NCBI GenBank assembly: GCA_003220535.1 | Contig: QHSU01000073.1 | Span: 21,064 to 85,063 of the forward strand | Direction of reading: 5' to 3' | Length of the DNA: 64,000 nucleotides | Source of the DNA: Candidatus Rokuibacteriota bacterium | GTDB lineage: Bacteria > Methylomirabilota > Methylomirabilia > Rokubacteriales > CSP1-6 | In this document: in pieces, positions 33,167 through 41,922 of the stretch | Position numbering within the stretch: the stretch's first letter is position 1 | Layout: every line of letters begins with the position of its first letter | Position numbers and translations under genes: made by a program | Notes under the pieces: model-generated | What the model was told of the DNA's origin: nothing | Database searches by the model: none | Seen by the model: only the letters and a program-made list of their open reading frames with translations

Positions 33167-34378
33167 ATGGGACAGAAAAGGTTCGTACGGCTCTCTCGCG
33201 TACTGACTTGGCTCGTCGTCGCGATCGTAGTGTCGGGCGCGGTCCTCATCGCCCAGGCGCAGCGCGAACCGATCAGGATCGGCCTGCTTCACGCCATCAC
33301 GGGTCCGCTCGCGGTCAACGGCACGGAGATCAACGAGGGCATCCGGCTCTACTGGGAAGACGAGATGAGCAGCCAGGTAGCGGGCCGCCCCGTGCGGCTG
33401 CTCGTCGAGGACGACGAAGGCAAGGCGGACGTGGGGCTCACAAAGGTCAGGAAGCTCGTCGAGTCCGATCGCGTCCACCTGATCCTGGGGCCGGTGTCGA
33501 GCGCCGTGGCCGTGGCCTTTCGCGACTACGTTCACGAGCGGACGATCCCGACGATCATCACCCAGGCCACCGCGAATAACCTGACCGCCGAGAAGGCGAG
33601 CCCGTCGATCTTCCGGAGCGCGATGTCGAGCTATCAGCAGGAGGCGGCCGGCGGCTGGTATGTCGCGGCCAAGCTCGGCCACAAGCGGATCGCGGTCGTC
33701 GCCCTCGACTACGTCGCCGGCCACGAGCAAGCCGACGGCTTCATCAAGGCGTTTAGAGAGAGCGGCGGTCAGTCGGTCGAGAAGGTGCTGATGCCACTCG
33801 GGGCCATGGACGTTGGACCGTACATCACGCGCGTCCAGGACAAGGCATCCCAGCTCGACGCCGTCGTCGGCATCCTCTGGGGGCCGAGCGCGCCGCAGTG
33901 GGTGAAAGCGTGGAACGAGTACGGCCTGAAGGGCAAGCTGCCTCTCCTGACCCTCGGTGAGACGGTGAACGAAACGTACCTGCGTTCGGTCGGCGACGCC
34001 GCGCTGGGGGTGGTCAGCTGGCTCTCGTACTCGCCGGTGCTGGACACGGCGGAGAACAAGCGCTTCGTCCAGGCGTTCAACAAGAAATTTCGGAAGGATC
34101 CCGTCTACAACAACCACCTCGGCTACCTGGCGGCCAAGGCGAGCGGCGAGGCCCTGAAGGCCGTCAACGCGAACGTCGAGGACAAGGCGCGCTTCCTGGC
34201 GGCGCTCCGCAAGGTCAGCTTCGAGGCGCCGGGAGGCTCCTTCCGATTCGACGAGAAGCAGAACGCGATCATCCCGACCTACATCCGGCGTGTGGACAAA
34301 GTCGGCGGGAAGCTCCAGAACACGGTGCTCGACGTCGTCCAGGACGTCGACCAGTTCTGGAAGCCGCCGAAACCGTAG
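33167..34378 (+). CDS. ABC transporter substrate-binding protein, Leu/Ile/Val type
   Basis: 403 residues. Signal peptide (about 1-32, TWLVVAIVVSGAVLIAQAQ). Body: PIRIGLLHAITGPLAVNGTEI, a version of the Peripla_BP_6 opening, VRLLVEDDEGKADVGLTKVRKL, HLILGPVSSAVAVAFRDYV, and later TLGETVNETYLRSVGDAALG. Periplasmic type I binding fold. AAAGGGG lies 8 bases before ATG. No permease or ATPase of the same class is adjacent; a lone LivF occurs 23 kb away. Ligand unknown. Confidence 0.88.
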   Translation: MGQKRFVRLSRVLTWLVVAIVVSGAVLIAQAQREPIRIGLLHAITGPLAVNGTEINEGIRLYWEDEMSSQVAGRPVRLLVEDDEGKADVGLTKVRKLVESDRVHLILGPVSSAVAVAFRDYVHERTIPTIITQATANNLTAEKASPSIFRSAMSSYQQEAAGGWYVAAKLGHKRIAVVALDYVAGHEQADGFIKAFRESGGQSVEKVLMPLGAMDVGPYITRVQDKASQLDAVVGILWGPSAPQWVKAWNEYGLKGKLPLLTLGETVNETYLRSVGDAALGVVSWLSYSPVLDTAENKRFVQAFNKKFRKDPVYNNHLGYLAAKASGEALKAVNANVEDKARFLAALRKVSFEAPGGSFRFDEKQNAIIPTYIRRVDKVGGKLQNTVLDVVQDVDQFWKPPKP

Positions 34379-34392
34379 GCGCCCGGGACGCC

Positions 34393-35022
34393 TCAGTCCG
34401 CCAGGTCCCGGAGGACGGCCCGGCACGGCGCGCCGTCGAGGCCGCGGAGCCGGAGCGGAAAGCAGATCAGCTCGTAGCGCCCCGGCGCGATCTCCGACAG
34501 ATCGACGCCTTCGAGGACCACCACACCGTGGTCCAGGAACGCCCGATGCACCGGGACTTGCTCGTCGGCGTGCGCGACGGAAAGGTAGTCGAGCCCGACC
34601 AGCCCGACGCCGCGTGCCACCAGAGCCCGCGCTGCCTCCACCGAGAACGCGACGAAATCGGGGTCGTATTCCCGCCGCTTCAGCAGCTCCGAGTTGCGTG
34701 TCTTGAACAGGACCCGCGTCGCCCCATCGAGTGGAATCGCTCTCACGTGCGCCTCGGTGATGAGCCGGTCGGCGTCGACTGAGTGCACCAGCGCGGGGCC
34801 CATGAACCGCTCGAGCGGGACCGCATCGATCCCGGCTCCGTCGGGCACGAAGTGGAACGGCGCATCGACGTGCGTGCCGGCGTGAACACTCACGGTGAGG
34901 GCGGAGGCGTTCGCGTCGTCGCCCCGACTCATGCGCCGGCGTTCGTGAACCTCGAGCGGCGGTGCCACGACCCAGCGAACGGTGTCGGGCGAGAGATTGA
35001 GCGAGATGTCGTAGTACCTCAC
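34393..35022 (-). CDS. cyclase-family (kynurenine formamidase-like) metal hydrolase
   Basis: 209 residues from GTG 35022 with GGGAGG 6 bases upstream. The metal motif HAGTHVDAPFHF (H-x-G-T-H-x-D-x-P-x-H) near residue 47 defines the cyclase family. Also DYDISLNLSPDTVRW-like opening, GLVGLDYLSVAHADEQ, VHRAFLDHGVVVLEGVDL. Members hydrolyse formamides, amides or isatin. It ends the minus-strand run SDR, permeases, binding protein. Confidence 0.85.
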   Translation of the reverse strand: MRYYDISLNLSPDTVRWVVAPPLEVHERRRMSRGDDANASALTVSVHAGTHVDAPFHFVPDGAGIDAVPLERFMGPALVHSVDADRLITEAHVRAIPLDGATRVLFKTRNSELLKRREYDPDFVAFSVEAARALVARGVGLVGLDYLSVAHADEQVPVHRAFLDHGVVVLEGVDLSEIAPGRYELICFPLRLRGLDGAPCRAVLRDLAD

Positions 35023-35044
35023 GGCGCACCTCCCGGGGGGAATG

Positions 35045-35797
35045 CTATCTCAATCCGCCCGCCACCAGCAGCGTCTCCCCGGTCATGTACTTCGAATCGG
35101 ACGACGCCAGATAGACCGCCGTCGGCGAGATATCGTCCGGCTGCCCTATGCGTCCCAGCGGCGCCTGCGTCTCGACCATCTTCTGGAAGTCGCTCCCGAC
35201 GAACCCGGCGGCGTGCACGCCTTCTGTCTCGATCATTCCCGGGTTGATCGAGTTCACCCGAATCCTTCGCGGGCCGAGCTCCTTCGCCAGTACGCCCGTG
35301 ATCGCGTCGACCGCGGCCTTCGTCGCCGTGTAGACCGTGGAGTTGGGCGGCCGCATCGAGCTGGCGCCCGAGCCGATATTGATGACGCTCCCGCCCTCGG
35401 GCCCCATGTGCTTCACGGCTTCCTTCGTCGTCAACAGTAGGCCAAGGACGTTGACGTCGAAGTGCTTATGAAACAGACCCTCGGTCACTTCCTCCAGCGG
35501 CGCGAACTCGTAGACGCCGGCGTTGTTGACCAGGATGTCGAGCCGGCCGAACGCCTTCGTCGTTTCGGAAAACAGGCGCTCGATGTGAACCTGCTTCGAC
35601 ACGTCGCCTTGCACCGCGATCGCCTTGCCACCGCAGCCTGTGATCTCCGCGACCACACGATCGGCGCCTTGCTTGCTAGACGAATAGTTGACGACCACCG
35701 ACGCGCCCTCGTCCGCCAGCGCTTTCGCGATGCTCGCGCCGATCCCTTTTGACGCTCCCGTCACGACCGCGACTTTGCCTTCCAGTCTTTTCGACAT
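35045..35797 (-). CDS. short-chain dehydrogenase/reductase (FabG-like)
   Basis: 250 residues with complete classical SDR motifs: VTGASKGIGAS, DILVNNAGVYEF, NIGSGASS (Ser), YTATKAAV (Tyr and Lys), NSINPGMIETEG, TGETLLVAGG. NADP use is suggested by the lack of Asp after strand 2 (VVNYSSSK). GGAGCAAAGG precedes ATG 35797. It starts about 100 bases after the permease gene, and the cyclase-family hydrolase follows 22 bases downstream. Confidence 0.9.
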   Translation of the reverse strand: MSKRLEGKVAVVTGASKGIGASIAKALADEGASVVVNYSSSKQGADRVVAEITGCGGKAIAVQGDVSKQVHIERLFSETTKAFGRLDILVNNAGVYEFAPLEEVTEGLFHKHFDVNVLGLLLTTKEAVKHMGPEGGSVINIGSGASSMRPPNSTVYTATKAAVDAITGVLAKELGPRRIRVNSINPGMIETEGVHAAGFVGSDFQKMVETQAPLGRIGQPDDISPTAVYLASSDSKYMTGETLLVAGGLR

Positions 35798-35898
35798 GTC
35801 CTTTGCTCCTCCATGTCCCTTCGGATGTGAGGAGCGTCAGGAAGGTTGCGCGGCCACGATAGTCGGTCAATTTGCCCGATCGGGTTGGGTGACCGGAA

Positions 35899-36744
35899 TT
35901 AGGTCTGCCGTCGCAGCCGCGGATCGAGCAGATCGCGCAGACCGTCCCCGAGAAAATTGATCCCCAGCACCGTGAACAAGATCGCCAGCCCCGGAAACAC
36001 CGCGATCCACCCCGCCACCGTCAGATAGTCGCGCCCCTCGGCCAGCATCCGGCCCCACGTCGGCGTCGGTGGGGGTACGCCCAGGCCGAGGAACGAGAGC
36101 GCCGACTCCATCAAGATGATGCGCGCCACCTCGAGCGTCCAGATCACCATGACAGGCGCCAGCACGTTGGGCAGGACGTGGCGCGCGATGATCCGCGCGT
36201 CGTGCGCCCCGAGCGCGCGCGCCGCCTGGACGAACTCGCGTTCGCGCAGCCCGAGGCTCAGCCCGCGCACCACGCGCGCGTAGATCATCCACGTGGTGAT
36301 CGCCATCACGATTACCAGGTTCTTCAGATTGGCGCCGAGGAGCGCCACCACGGCCAGCGCCAGCAGGATCAGAGGAAATGCCAGATTCAGGTCCGTGAGG
36401 CGCATGATGACGGCATCCACCCACCCGCCGAGGTAGCCCGCCACCAGCCCGGCGACCACTCCCACCACGGCGCCGAGGAACGCCGCCAGCACGCTGATCG
36501 TCAGGGAGATCTGGGCGCCGTAGATCAGGCGTGAGTAGACATCTCTCCCGAGGTGGTCGGTGCCCAGCGGGTGCCGGAGTGAGCCGTCCTCCGCCCAGAA
36601 CGGCGGCTTGAGCGCCACCGTCAGATCCTGGTCGATCGGATCGGTGGTGGCCAGCAGCGGCGCGGCCAGTGCCGCCACGATGACCAGGCCGACGATCAGC
36701 GCGCCGGCGCCGGCCAGGGGACTGCGCCGCGCCAGGCGGATCAC
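35899..36744 (-). CDS. peptide/nickel-type ABC permease, DppC-like
   Basis: 281 residues from GTG 36744 inside the dppB-like stop (GTGA overlap). Seen: GTDHLGRDVYSRLIYGAQIS (the DppC hallmark), six helices, and the EAA loop GLREREFVQAARALGAHDAR with RHVLPNVLAP. Imports di/oligopeptides or similar solutes with the permease and binding protein upstream. No ATPase subunits follow. Confidence 0.9.
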   Translation of the reverse strand: MIRLARRSPLAGAGALIVGLVIVAALAAPLLATTDPIDQDLTVALKPPFWAEDGSLRHPLGTDHLGRDVYSRLIYGAQISLTISVLAAFLGAVVGVVAGLVAGYLGGWVDAVIMRLTDLNLAFPLILLALAVVALLGANLKNLVIVMAITTWMIYARVVRGLSLGLREREFVQAARALGAHDARIIARHVLPNVLAPVMVIWTLEVARIILMESALSFLGLGVPPPTPTWGRMLAEGRDYLTVAGWIAVFPGLAILFTVLGINFLGDGLRDLLDPRLRRQT

Positions 36745-37658
36745 GTCACCCGGATGCGTGGGTCGAGCCAGACATACAGCAGGTCCACGGTCAGGTTGAT
36801 CAACACCACCGCCGTGGCCAGGATGAACACCGAGGCCTGGACGACCGGGTAGTCGCGGTTGAGGATCGCCTGGATCGTGAACAGCCCGACCCCCGGCCAG
36901 GTGAAGATCGTCTCGATCACCACTGCCCCGCCGAGGATGTAGCCGAACTGCAGCCCGACCACGGTGACCAGCGGGATCAGCGCGTTGGGCAAGGCGTGGC
37001 GGCTCGTCACGAACAGCTCGCGCAACCCTTTCGCGCGGGCTGTGCGGACGTAGTCCTCGGAGAGCATTTCGATCATGGTCGAGCGAACCAGGCGGGTCAG
37101 CAGCGCCATCAGATTGATCGCGATGGCGGCAGCCGGCATCACGACGTGAGCCACCCCGCCGCGGCCGGACGTGGGCAAGAGCCCCCAGGAGACGGCGAAG
37201 AGCAGGATCATCATGATCGCCAGCCAGAAGTTCGGGACGGACTGGCCGACCAGCGCCACGCCCATCGCCAGCAGGTCGATCGGGCCGCCACGGTGGGTGG
37301 CCGCCAGCACGCCGAGGGGCACCGCCAGGGCGATGGCCAGCAGCATCGCCGTCACGGTGAGCTGAAGGGTGGCCGGAAGCCGCGCAGCGATCAGCGGCAG
37401 CGACTGCTGGCCGTGCCGCAGCGAGATCCCGAAATCGCCGTGGACCGCTCGCTTCAGGAACCGCCAGTACTGAACGATGATCGGATCGTCGAAGCCCCAT
37501 TCGGCGCGGAACTTCTCGATCTGCGCCGCCGTCGCCCCTGGCGGCAGCATGATCTCGGCGGGGTCTCCGGTCAGGAACGTCAGGAAGAAGGAGACGATCG
37601 ACACCCCGAGGATGACCAGGACCGCGGTCGCCAGACGGCCCGCGATGTAGGCGCGCAC
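36741..37658 (-). CDS. peptide/nickel-type ABC permease, DppB-like
   Basis: 305 residues: N-terminal FFLTFLTGDPAEIMLPPGAT (DppB family), QYWRFLKRAVHGDFGISLRHGQQ, IALAVPLGVLAATHRGGPID, and the EAA loop MLSEDYVRTARAKGLRELFV followed by RHALPNALIPL. Six predicted helices. It begins 12 bases after the binding-protein gene and overlaps the DppC-like gene. Confidence 0.9.
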   Translation of the reverse strand: MRAYIAGRLATAVLVILGVSIVSFFLTFLTGDPAEIMLPPGATAAQIEKFRAEWGFDDPIIVQYWRFLKRAVHGDFGISLRHGQQSLPLIAARLPATLQLTVTAMLLAIALAVPLGVLAATHRGGPIDLLAMGVALVGQSVPNFWLAIMMILLFAVSWGLLPTSGRGGVAHVVMPAAAIAINLMALLTRLVRSTMIEMLSEDYVRTARAKGLRELFVTSRHALPNALIPLVTVVGLQFGYILGGAVVIETIFTWPGVGLFTIQAILNRDYPVVQASVFILATAVVLINLTVDLLYVWLDPRIRVT

Positions 37659-37670
37659 GTCAAGAGGCTC

Positions 37671-39203
37671 TCACCCCTTCAGCCCCAGCGGATACAGCCA
37701 CTGGGTCTCGTCCGGGCGCGGCGTGTAGTCCACCCTGGTGCTCATCCCGAACGCCGCGTCGGCCTGGTAGAGGAAGATGAACGGCGCCTCGTCCTTGATC
37801 AGCTTCTGGACCTCGCTGTACTGCGGCGCTCGCTTCTTCGGATCGTCGGTCGCCTCGATCCTGGTCAGCAGCTCGTCGAGCTTGGCGTTCTTGTAGTGCA
37901 TCCCCAGGCCGCCCTGGGTCATCCAGCGGATCACCCACGAGGGCTCGAGGTAGGCGTTGCCGATGCTGTAGATGAACAGCGGGGCGGTTTTGTTCTGTAC
38001 CCGGCGCGGCCCGAAGCTCGAGAACTCGAAGACGTTGGCCTTGGCCCTGATGCCAACCTTCTGGAGGTAGCCGCCGATCGCCTCGGCCGGCTTGGAATGA
38101 TCGGCGATGCTGCCGGTGAAGCTGTCGAACTCGGTCTCGAAGCCGTTCGGGTAGCCGGCCTCGGCCAGCAGCGCCTTCGCCTTGTTCGGGTCGTACGGGT
38201 AGGGCTGGACGCTCGGGTCGTATCCGAGCGCCCCCTTGTCCACGACGGTCGCCAGGCGGGTGCCGTGGCCGAAGTAGAGGGTCTTGAGGATGGCGTTGAC
38301 GTCCACCGCGTAGTTCAGCGCCTGGCGCACCTTGACGTTGTCGAAGGGCGGCTTGCGCACGTCGATCGTGACGTGGAAGATGCGCGGCGCGGCGATCGTC
38401 TTGATCACCAGCTTGTCGTTGCGCTGCAGCTCGGCGATGCGCACGTGGGGAATCGGCGCGATCAGATCGACCTCACCGGCCTGCAGCGCGGCGATCCGGG
38501 CGGCGTCCTCGAGGATCGGCCGGACGACGATCGTCTTCACCTTCGGCGCGCCGCGCCAGTAGTTCTCGTTCGCCTCGAGCACCAGCCGCTCGTTCTTCGC
38601 CCACGTAACCAGCTTGAACGGGCCGGTCCCGTTCGGCTTGGTGGCGATCGCCTCCTTGCCCACGGCGTTGGTGTGCTTCGGCGAGAGCATCAGCCCGTAG
38701 AGCTCGCCCATGCGTACCGGCAGCAGGAAGTCGGGCGTCTTGGTGATCACGTTCACGGTGAAGGGATCGACGATCTCGGTCCCGGCGATCGTGCTGAGCT
38801 CGGAGCTGACGGTGGCCTTGGTCTCTGGATTTGTGGCGCGGTCGAGGGTGAACTTGACCGAGTCGGCGTTGAAGTCGTCGCCGTTGTGGAACTTGACTCC
38901 CTTGCGCAGGGTGAACTGCCAGGTCGTCGCGTTCAGCCTTCTCCAAGATTCGGCGAGGGCGGGCACCAGGTTGCCCTGGACGTCGCGGGCCGTCAGCCCG
39001 TCGTAGACGTTGACGATGAAGATCTGGGTGTTGCGCCCGACGGTCAGGTGCGGGTCGAAGGTATTCGGCTCGGCCGCGAGGCCGATCTTGACCTCGCCGG
39101 TCGGCGCGGCGGCGACCGGCGCGCCGGCGCCCAGCCTTGCCGCCGCGGCGGTCAGGCCCAGAACGCGCAGCGCGGCGCGCCGAGTCATCGTTCCCTGGTT
39201 CAT
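37671..39203 (-). CDS. ABC substrate-binding protein, family 5 (DppA/OppA type)
   Basis: 510 residues. Tat-like signal TRRAALRVLGLTAAAARLGA. Body: EPNTFDPHLTVGRNTQIFIV, VNVYDGLTARDVQGNLVPAL, TWQFTLRKGVKFHNGDDFNA (family signature), VRQALNYAVD, PYPYDPNKAKALLAEAGYP. AAAGGAG lies 5 bases before ATG 39203. It is the first transporter gene of the operon, after a small cupin. Confidence 0.9.
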   Translation of the reverse strand: MNQGTMTRRAALRVLGLTAAAARLGAGAPVAAAPTGEVKIGLAAEPNTFDPHLTVGRNTQIFIVNVYDGLTARDVQGNLVPALAESWRRLNATTWQFTLRKGVKFHNGDDFNADSVKFTLDRATNPETKATVSSELSTIAGTEIVDPFTVNVITKTPDFLLPVRMGELYGLMLSPKHTNAVGKEAIATKPNGTGPFKLVTWAKNERLVLEANENYWRGAPKVKTIVVRPILEDAARIAALQAGEVDLIAPIPHVRIAELQRNDKLVIKTIAAPRIFHVTIDVRKPPFDNVKVRQALNYAVDVNAILKTLYFGHGTRLATVVDKGALGYDPSVQPYPYDPNKAKALLAEAGYPNGFETEFDSFTGSIADHSKPAEAIGGYLQKVGIRAKANVFEFSSFGPRRVQNKTAPLFIYSIGNAYLEPSWVIRWMTQGGLGMHYKNAKLDELLTRIEATDDPKKRAPQYSEVQKLIKDEAPFIFLYQADAAFGMSTRVDYTPRPDETQWLYPLGLKG

Positions 39204-39214
39204 GGTCGCTCCTT

Positions 39215-39541
39215 TCAGGCGCCGGTCTGCCGGCCCTTGACCTCGACGATGACATTGCGGAACGTCTTCGTCCCGATGTTGCGCAACGCGTGCCGCAAGG
39301 TGCCCTGGTTCCAGCGCATGATCGCTCCCGGCGTCACCTCGATCCGATCCACCGTGCCGTCGGCGTTCGGCCGCTCGACGACGTCGCCCTCCACGACGAT
39401 CGAGGTGTAGTCGAGGTAGTGGGTGTGCCAGCCGGCCTTCTCGCCCGGCGCCAGCTCGATCCGCCAGACCCTCACGCTGTCGTCCTCGTACACCAACTCG
39501 GTCCCGATCGGGTTCCCCTTAGGATCCGCCTCGTCCATCAT
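39215..39541 (-). CDS. small cupin protein
   Basis: About 108 residues, starting at ATG 39541 or 39538 with GGGAGGAG just upstream. Single cupin: VRVWRIELAPGEKAGWHTHY (H-x-H), DYTSIVVEGDVVER, VTPGAIMRWNQGTLRHALRN (second motif His). It heads the transporter operon and is divergent from the molybdenum hydroxylase with only about 50 bases between. Possibly a small-molecule sensor or isomerase; function unknown. Confidence 0.8.
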   Translation of the reverse strand: MMDEADPKGNPIGTELVYEDDSVRVWRIELAPGEKAGWHTHYLDYTSIVVEGDVVERPNADGTVDRIEVTPGAIMRWNQGTLRHALRNIGTKTFRNVIVEVKGRQTGA

Positions 39542-39590
39542 GGCTCCTCCCGGGCGCGAAGGTAGCACAGAGCGAGTATCATGACCCTCC

Positions 39591-41921
39591 ATGTCCTACG
39601 TCGGCGCGGCGCTGAGCCCGCGTGAGACGAAAAAGCTGGTCATCGGGCGCGGCAGCTACGTCGGCGACCTCACCGTGCCGGGCCTGCTGCACGCTGCCTT
39701 CGTGCGCAGCCCGCACGCCCACGCTCGGATTCGTCGGATCGACGTCGACGCCGCGCGCCGGCAGCCGGGCATCGTGGCAGTGCTGACCGGTCACGATCTG
39801 GCGCGCGTGACGGCGCCGCTCAGGATCGCGCCCCCGATCGAGGGGCTCCTACCCATGGAGATGCCAACCTTGCCGATGGACAAGGTCCGCTTCGTCGGCG
39901 ATCCCGTCGCCTGCGTGATCGGCGAGCAGCGCTATCACGTCGAGGACGCCTGCGCGCTCGTCGACGTTGCGTACGCGCCGCTCCCGGCCGTGGTGGATCC
40001 CGAACAGGCCCACGATCCCGGGCTGCCGCTGGTCGACGAGATGATTCCGGCGAATCGCGCGTACCAGGGCGTCTTCGCCCACGGAGACGTCGCGGCGGCC
40101 CTCGGCGCGGCAGACAGGGTGGTCGCGGTGCGCTTCCACCAGGGTCGCCAGACGCACGTGCCGCTCGAGCCGCGCGGCTGCCTGGCGAGCTGGCTGCCCG
40201 GCGACGAGACGCTCACCTTCTGGCACTCGACCCAGATCCCGCATCCGATGCGATCGGCGCTAGCCGCGCGGCTCGGGATTCCGGAGAGCGGTGTCCGGGT
40301 GATCACGCCGGACGTCGGCGGTGGCTTCGGTCAGAAGATCCCACTCTACCGCGAGGAGCTGACCACGGCCGCAGCCTCGCGGCTGCTGGGCCGCCCGGTG
40401 CGCTGGATCGAGACCCGCCGCGAGAACATGCTCGCGTCGCTGCACGCCCGCGAGGATATCGTCGAGGTCCAGGCCGGGGTGAAGTCGGACGGTACCATCC
40501 TCGGTCTGGACGTCCAGATCCTCACCGACTTCGGCGCATACGCCTACTTCCCGGCGAACTACATGGCGCGCGTCGTCGGGATGATGGTTCCCGGTGCCTA
40601 TCGGCTGCGCGACTACCGCTACGCGATCACGGCCGTCCTGACGAACAAGTGCCCGGCCGGCCCGTACCGCGCGCCGATGCTGATCTGCAGCTGGGTGACC
40701 GAGGGGACGGTCGACGCCGTTGCTCGAGCCCTCGAGCTGGACCCGGTCGAGGTCCGGCGTCGAAACATGCTCGCGGAATCCGACCTGCCATACACGACGG
40801 CGACCGAGCTGATCTATCGTTCGGTGTATCCGCGCGACACGCTGGAGCGCGCGCTCGCGGCGTTCGACTACGCGGACCGGCGCCGCGAGCAGGCCGCGGC
40901 GCGCGCGGGGGGACGGATCTCCGGGATCGGCGTGGCCACCTACGTCGAGCCGAACACGTACGGCTCGGAGTTCTACAAGACGGCGGGCATCCCCGGATCA
41001 GGGCACGACGCCGCGATCGTCCGCATCGAGCCCAGCGGCGCCGTCGCGGCCCAGATCGGCATCGTCAGTCAGGGCCAGGGGCACCTGACGACGGTCGCCC
41101 AGGCGGTGGCCGACGCGCTAGCGGTGCCGATCGAGAAGGTCCGGGTCCAGGCTGGCGATACGGCTGCCGCGCCGTACGGCATGGGCACGCGCGGCAGTCG
41201 AGGCGGCGTGGTAAGCACGGGGGCAGCGCTCGGAGCAGCGCGCCTCTTGAAGCAGAAGCTGCTGCGGATCGCGGCGCATCTCCTGGAGGCGCCGCTCGAA
41301 GATCTGGAACTGGTCGACGGGTCGATTCGCGTGCGCGGAACGCCGACGTCGGGCCTGACGGTCGCCCAGCTCGCCCAGAAGGCGTACTTCGCTCCGACGG
41401 AACTGCCGCCGGGGATGGAGCCGGGCCTCGAGGCGACGCACGCGTTCGATCCGCCGCCGCTGACCTTCTCGAGCGGGACCCACATCTGCCAGGTCGAGAT
41501 CGACCCTGAGACGGGCGGCCTGACGATCCCGCGCTACACGATCGTCGAGGATTGCGGGCGAATGCTGAACCCGTGCATTGTCGAGGGACAGCTTCACGGC
41601 GCCACCGCGCAGGGCCTCGGCGGTGCCCTCTTGGAGGAAGTCGTCTACGACACTGACGGGCAGAACCGCAGCGCGACGTTGCTCGACTACGCGATACCGA
41701 TAGCCGCGCTGATGCCGTTGTTCGAAGTCGAGCATCTCGAGCGGTTGGATCCGAACACACCGCTCGGCATGAAGGGAATGGCCGAGGGCGGGGTGATGGG
41801 CGCCTCGGCGGCGATCTCGAACGCCGTCGCCGACGCGCTGGCGCCGCTCGGCGTCACCGCCGGCCGCCAGCCGTTCACCGCTCGGCGGCTCGCGGAAGCT
41901 CTCCGAGCCGCGCGGCGCTGA
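39591..41921 (+). CDS. molybdopterin-binding large subunit, xanthine dehydrogenase family
   Basis: 776 residues. Seen: GRGSYVGDL and VRSPHAHARI (N-terminal domain), VTPDVGGGFGQKIPLY (GGGFG-x-K, molybdopterin loop), CPAGPYRAPM (active-site loop; not the AYRCSFR of CO dehydrogenase), GTRGSRGG, and KGMAEGGVMGAS (catalytic Glu). It should oxidise an aldehyde, purine or aromatic heterocycle. The FAD and 2Fe-2S subunits that normally accompany it are absent. An amidase follows after 1 base. Confidence 0.9.
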   Translation: MSYVGAALSPRETKKLVIGRGSYVGDLTVPGLLHAAFVRSPHAHARIRRIDVDAARRQPGIVAVLTGHDLARVTAPLRIAPPIEGLLPMEMPTLPMDKVRFVGDPVACVIGEQRYHVEDACALVDVAYAPLPAVVDPEQAHDPGLPLVDEMIPANRAYQGVFAHGDVAAALGAADRVVAVRFHQGRQTHVPLEPRGCLASWLPGDETLTFWHSTQIPHPMRSALAARLGIPESGVRVITPDVGGGFGQKIPLYREELTTAAASRLLGRPVRWIETRRENMLASLHAREDIVEVQAGVKSDGTILGLDVQILTDFGAYAYFPANYMARVVGMMVPGAYRLRDYRYAITAVLTNKCPAGPYRAPMLICSWVTEGTVDAVARALELDPVEVRRRNMLAESDLPYTTATELIYRSVYPRDTLERALAAFDYADRRREQAAARAGGRISGIGVATYVEPNTYGSEFYKTAGIPGSGHDAAIVRIEPSGAVAAQIGIVSQGQGHLTTVAQAVADALAVPIEKVRVQAGDTAAAPYGMGTRGSRGGVVSTGAALGAARLLKQKLLRIAAHLLEAPLEDLELVDGSIRVRGTPTSGLTVAQLAQKAYFAPTELPPGMEPGLEATHAFDPPPLTFSSGTHICQVEIDPETGGLTIPRYTIVEDCGRMLNPCIVEGQLHGATAQGLGGALLEEVVYDTDGQNRSATLLDYAIPIAALMPLFEVEHLERLDPNTPLGMKGMAEGGVMGASAAISNAVADALAPLGVTAGRQPFTARRLAEALRAARR

Positions 41922-41922
41922 C

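Noticed and set aside
36996..39410. 804-codon plus-strand frame over the permease and binding-protein genes
   Set aside because: Antisense to three clear transporter genes; composition typical of GC-rich shadows.
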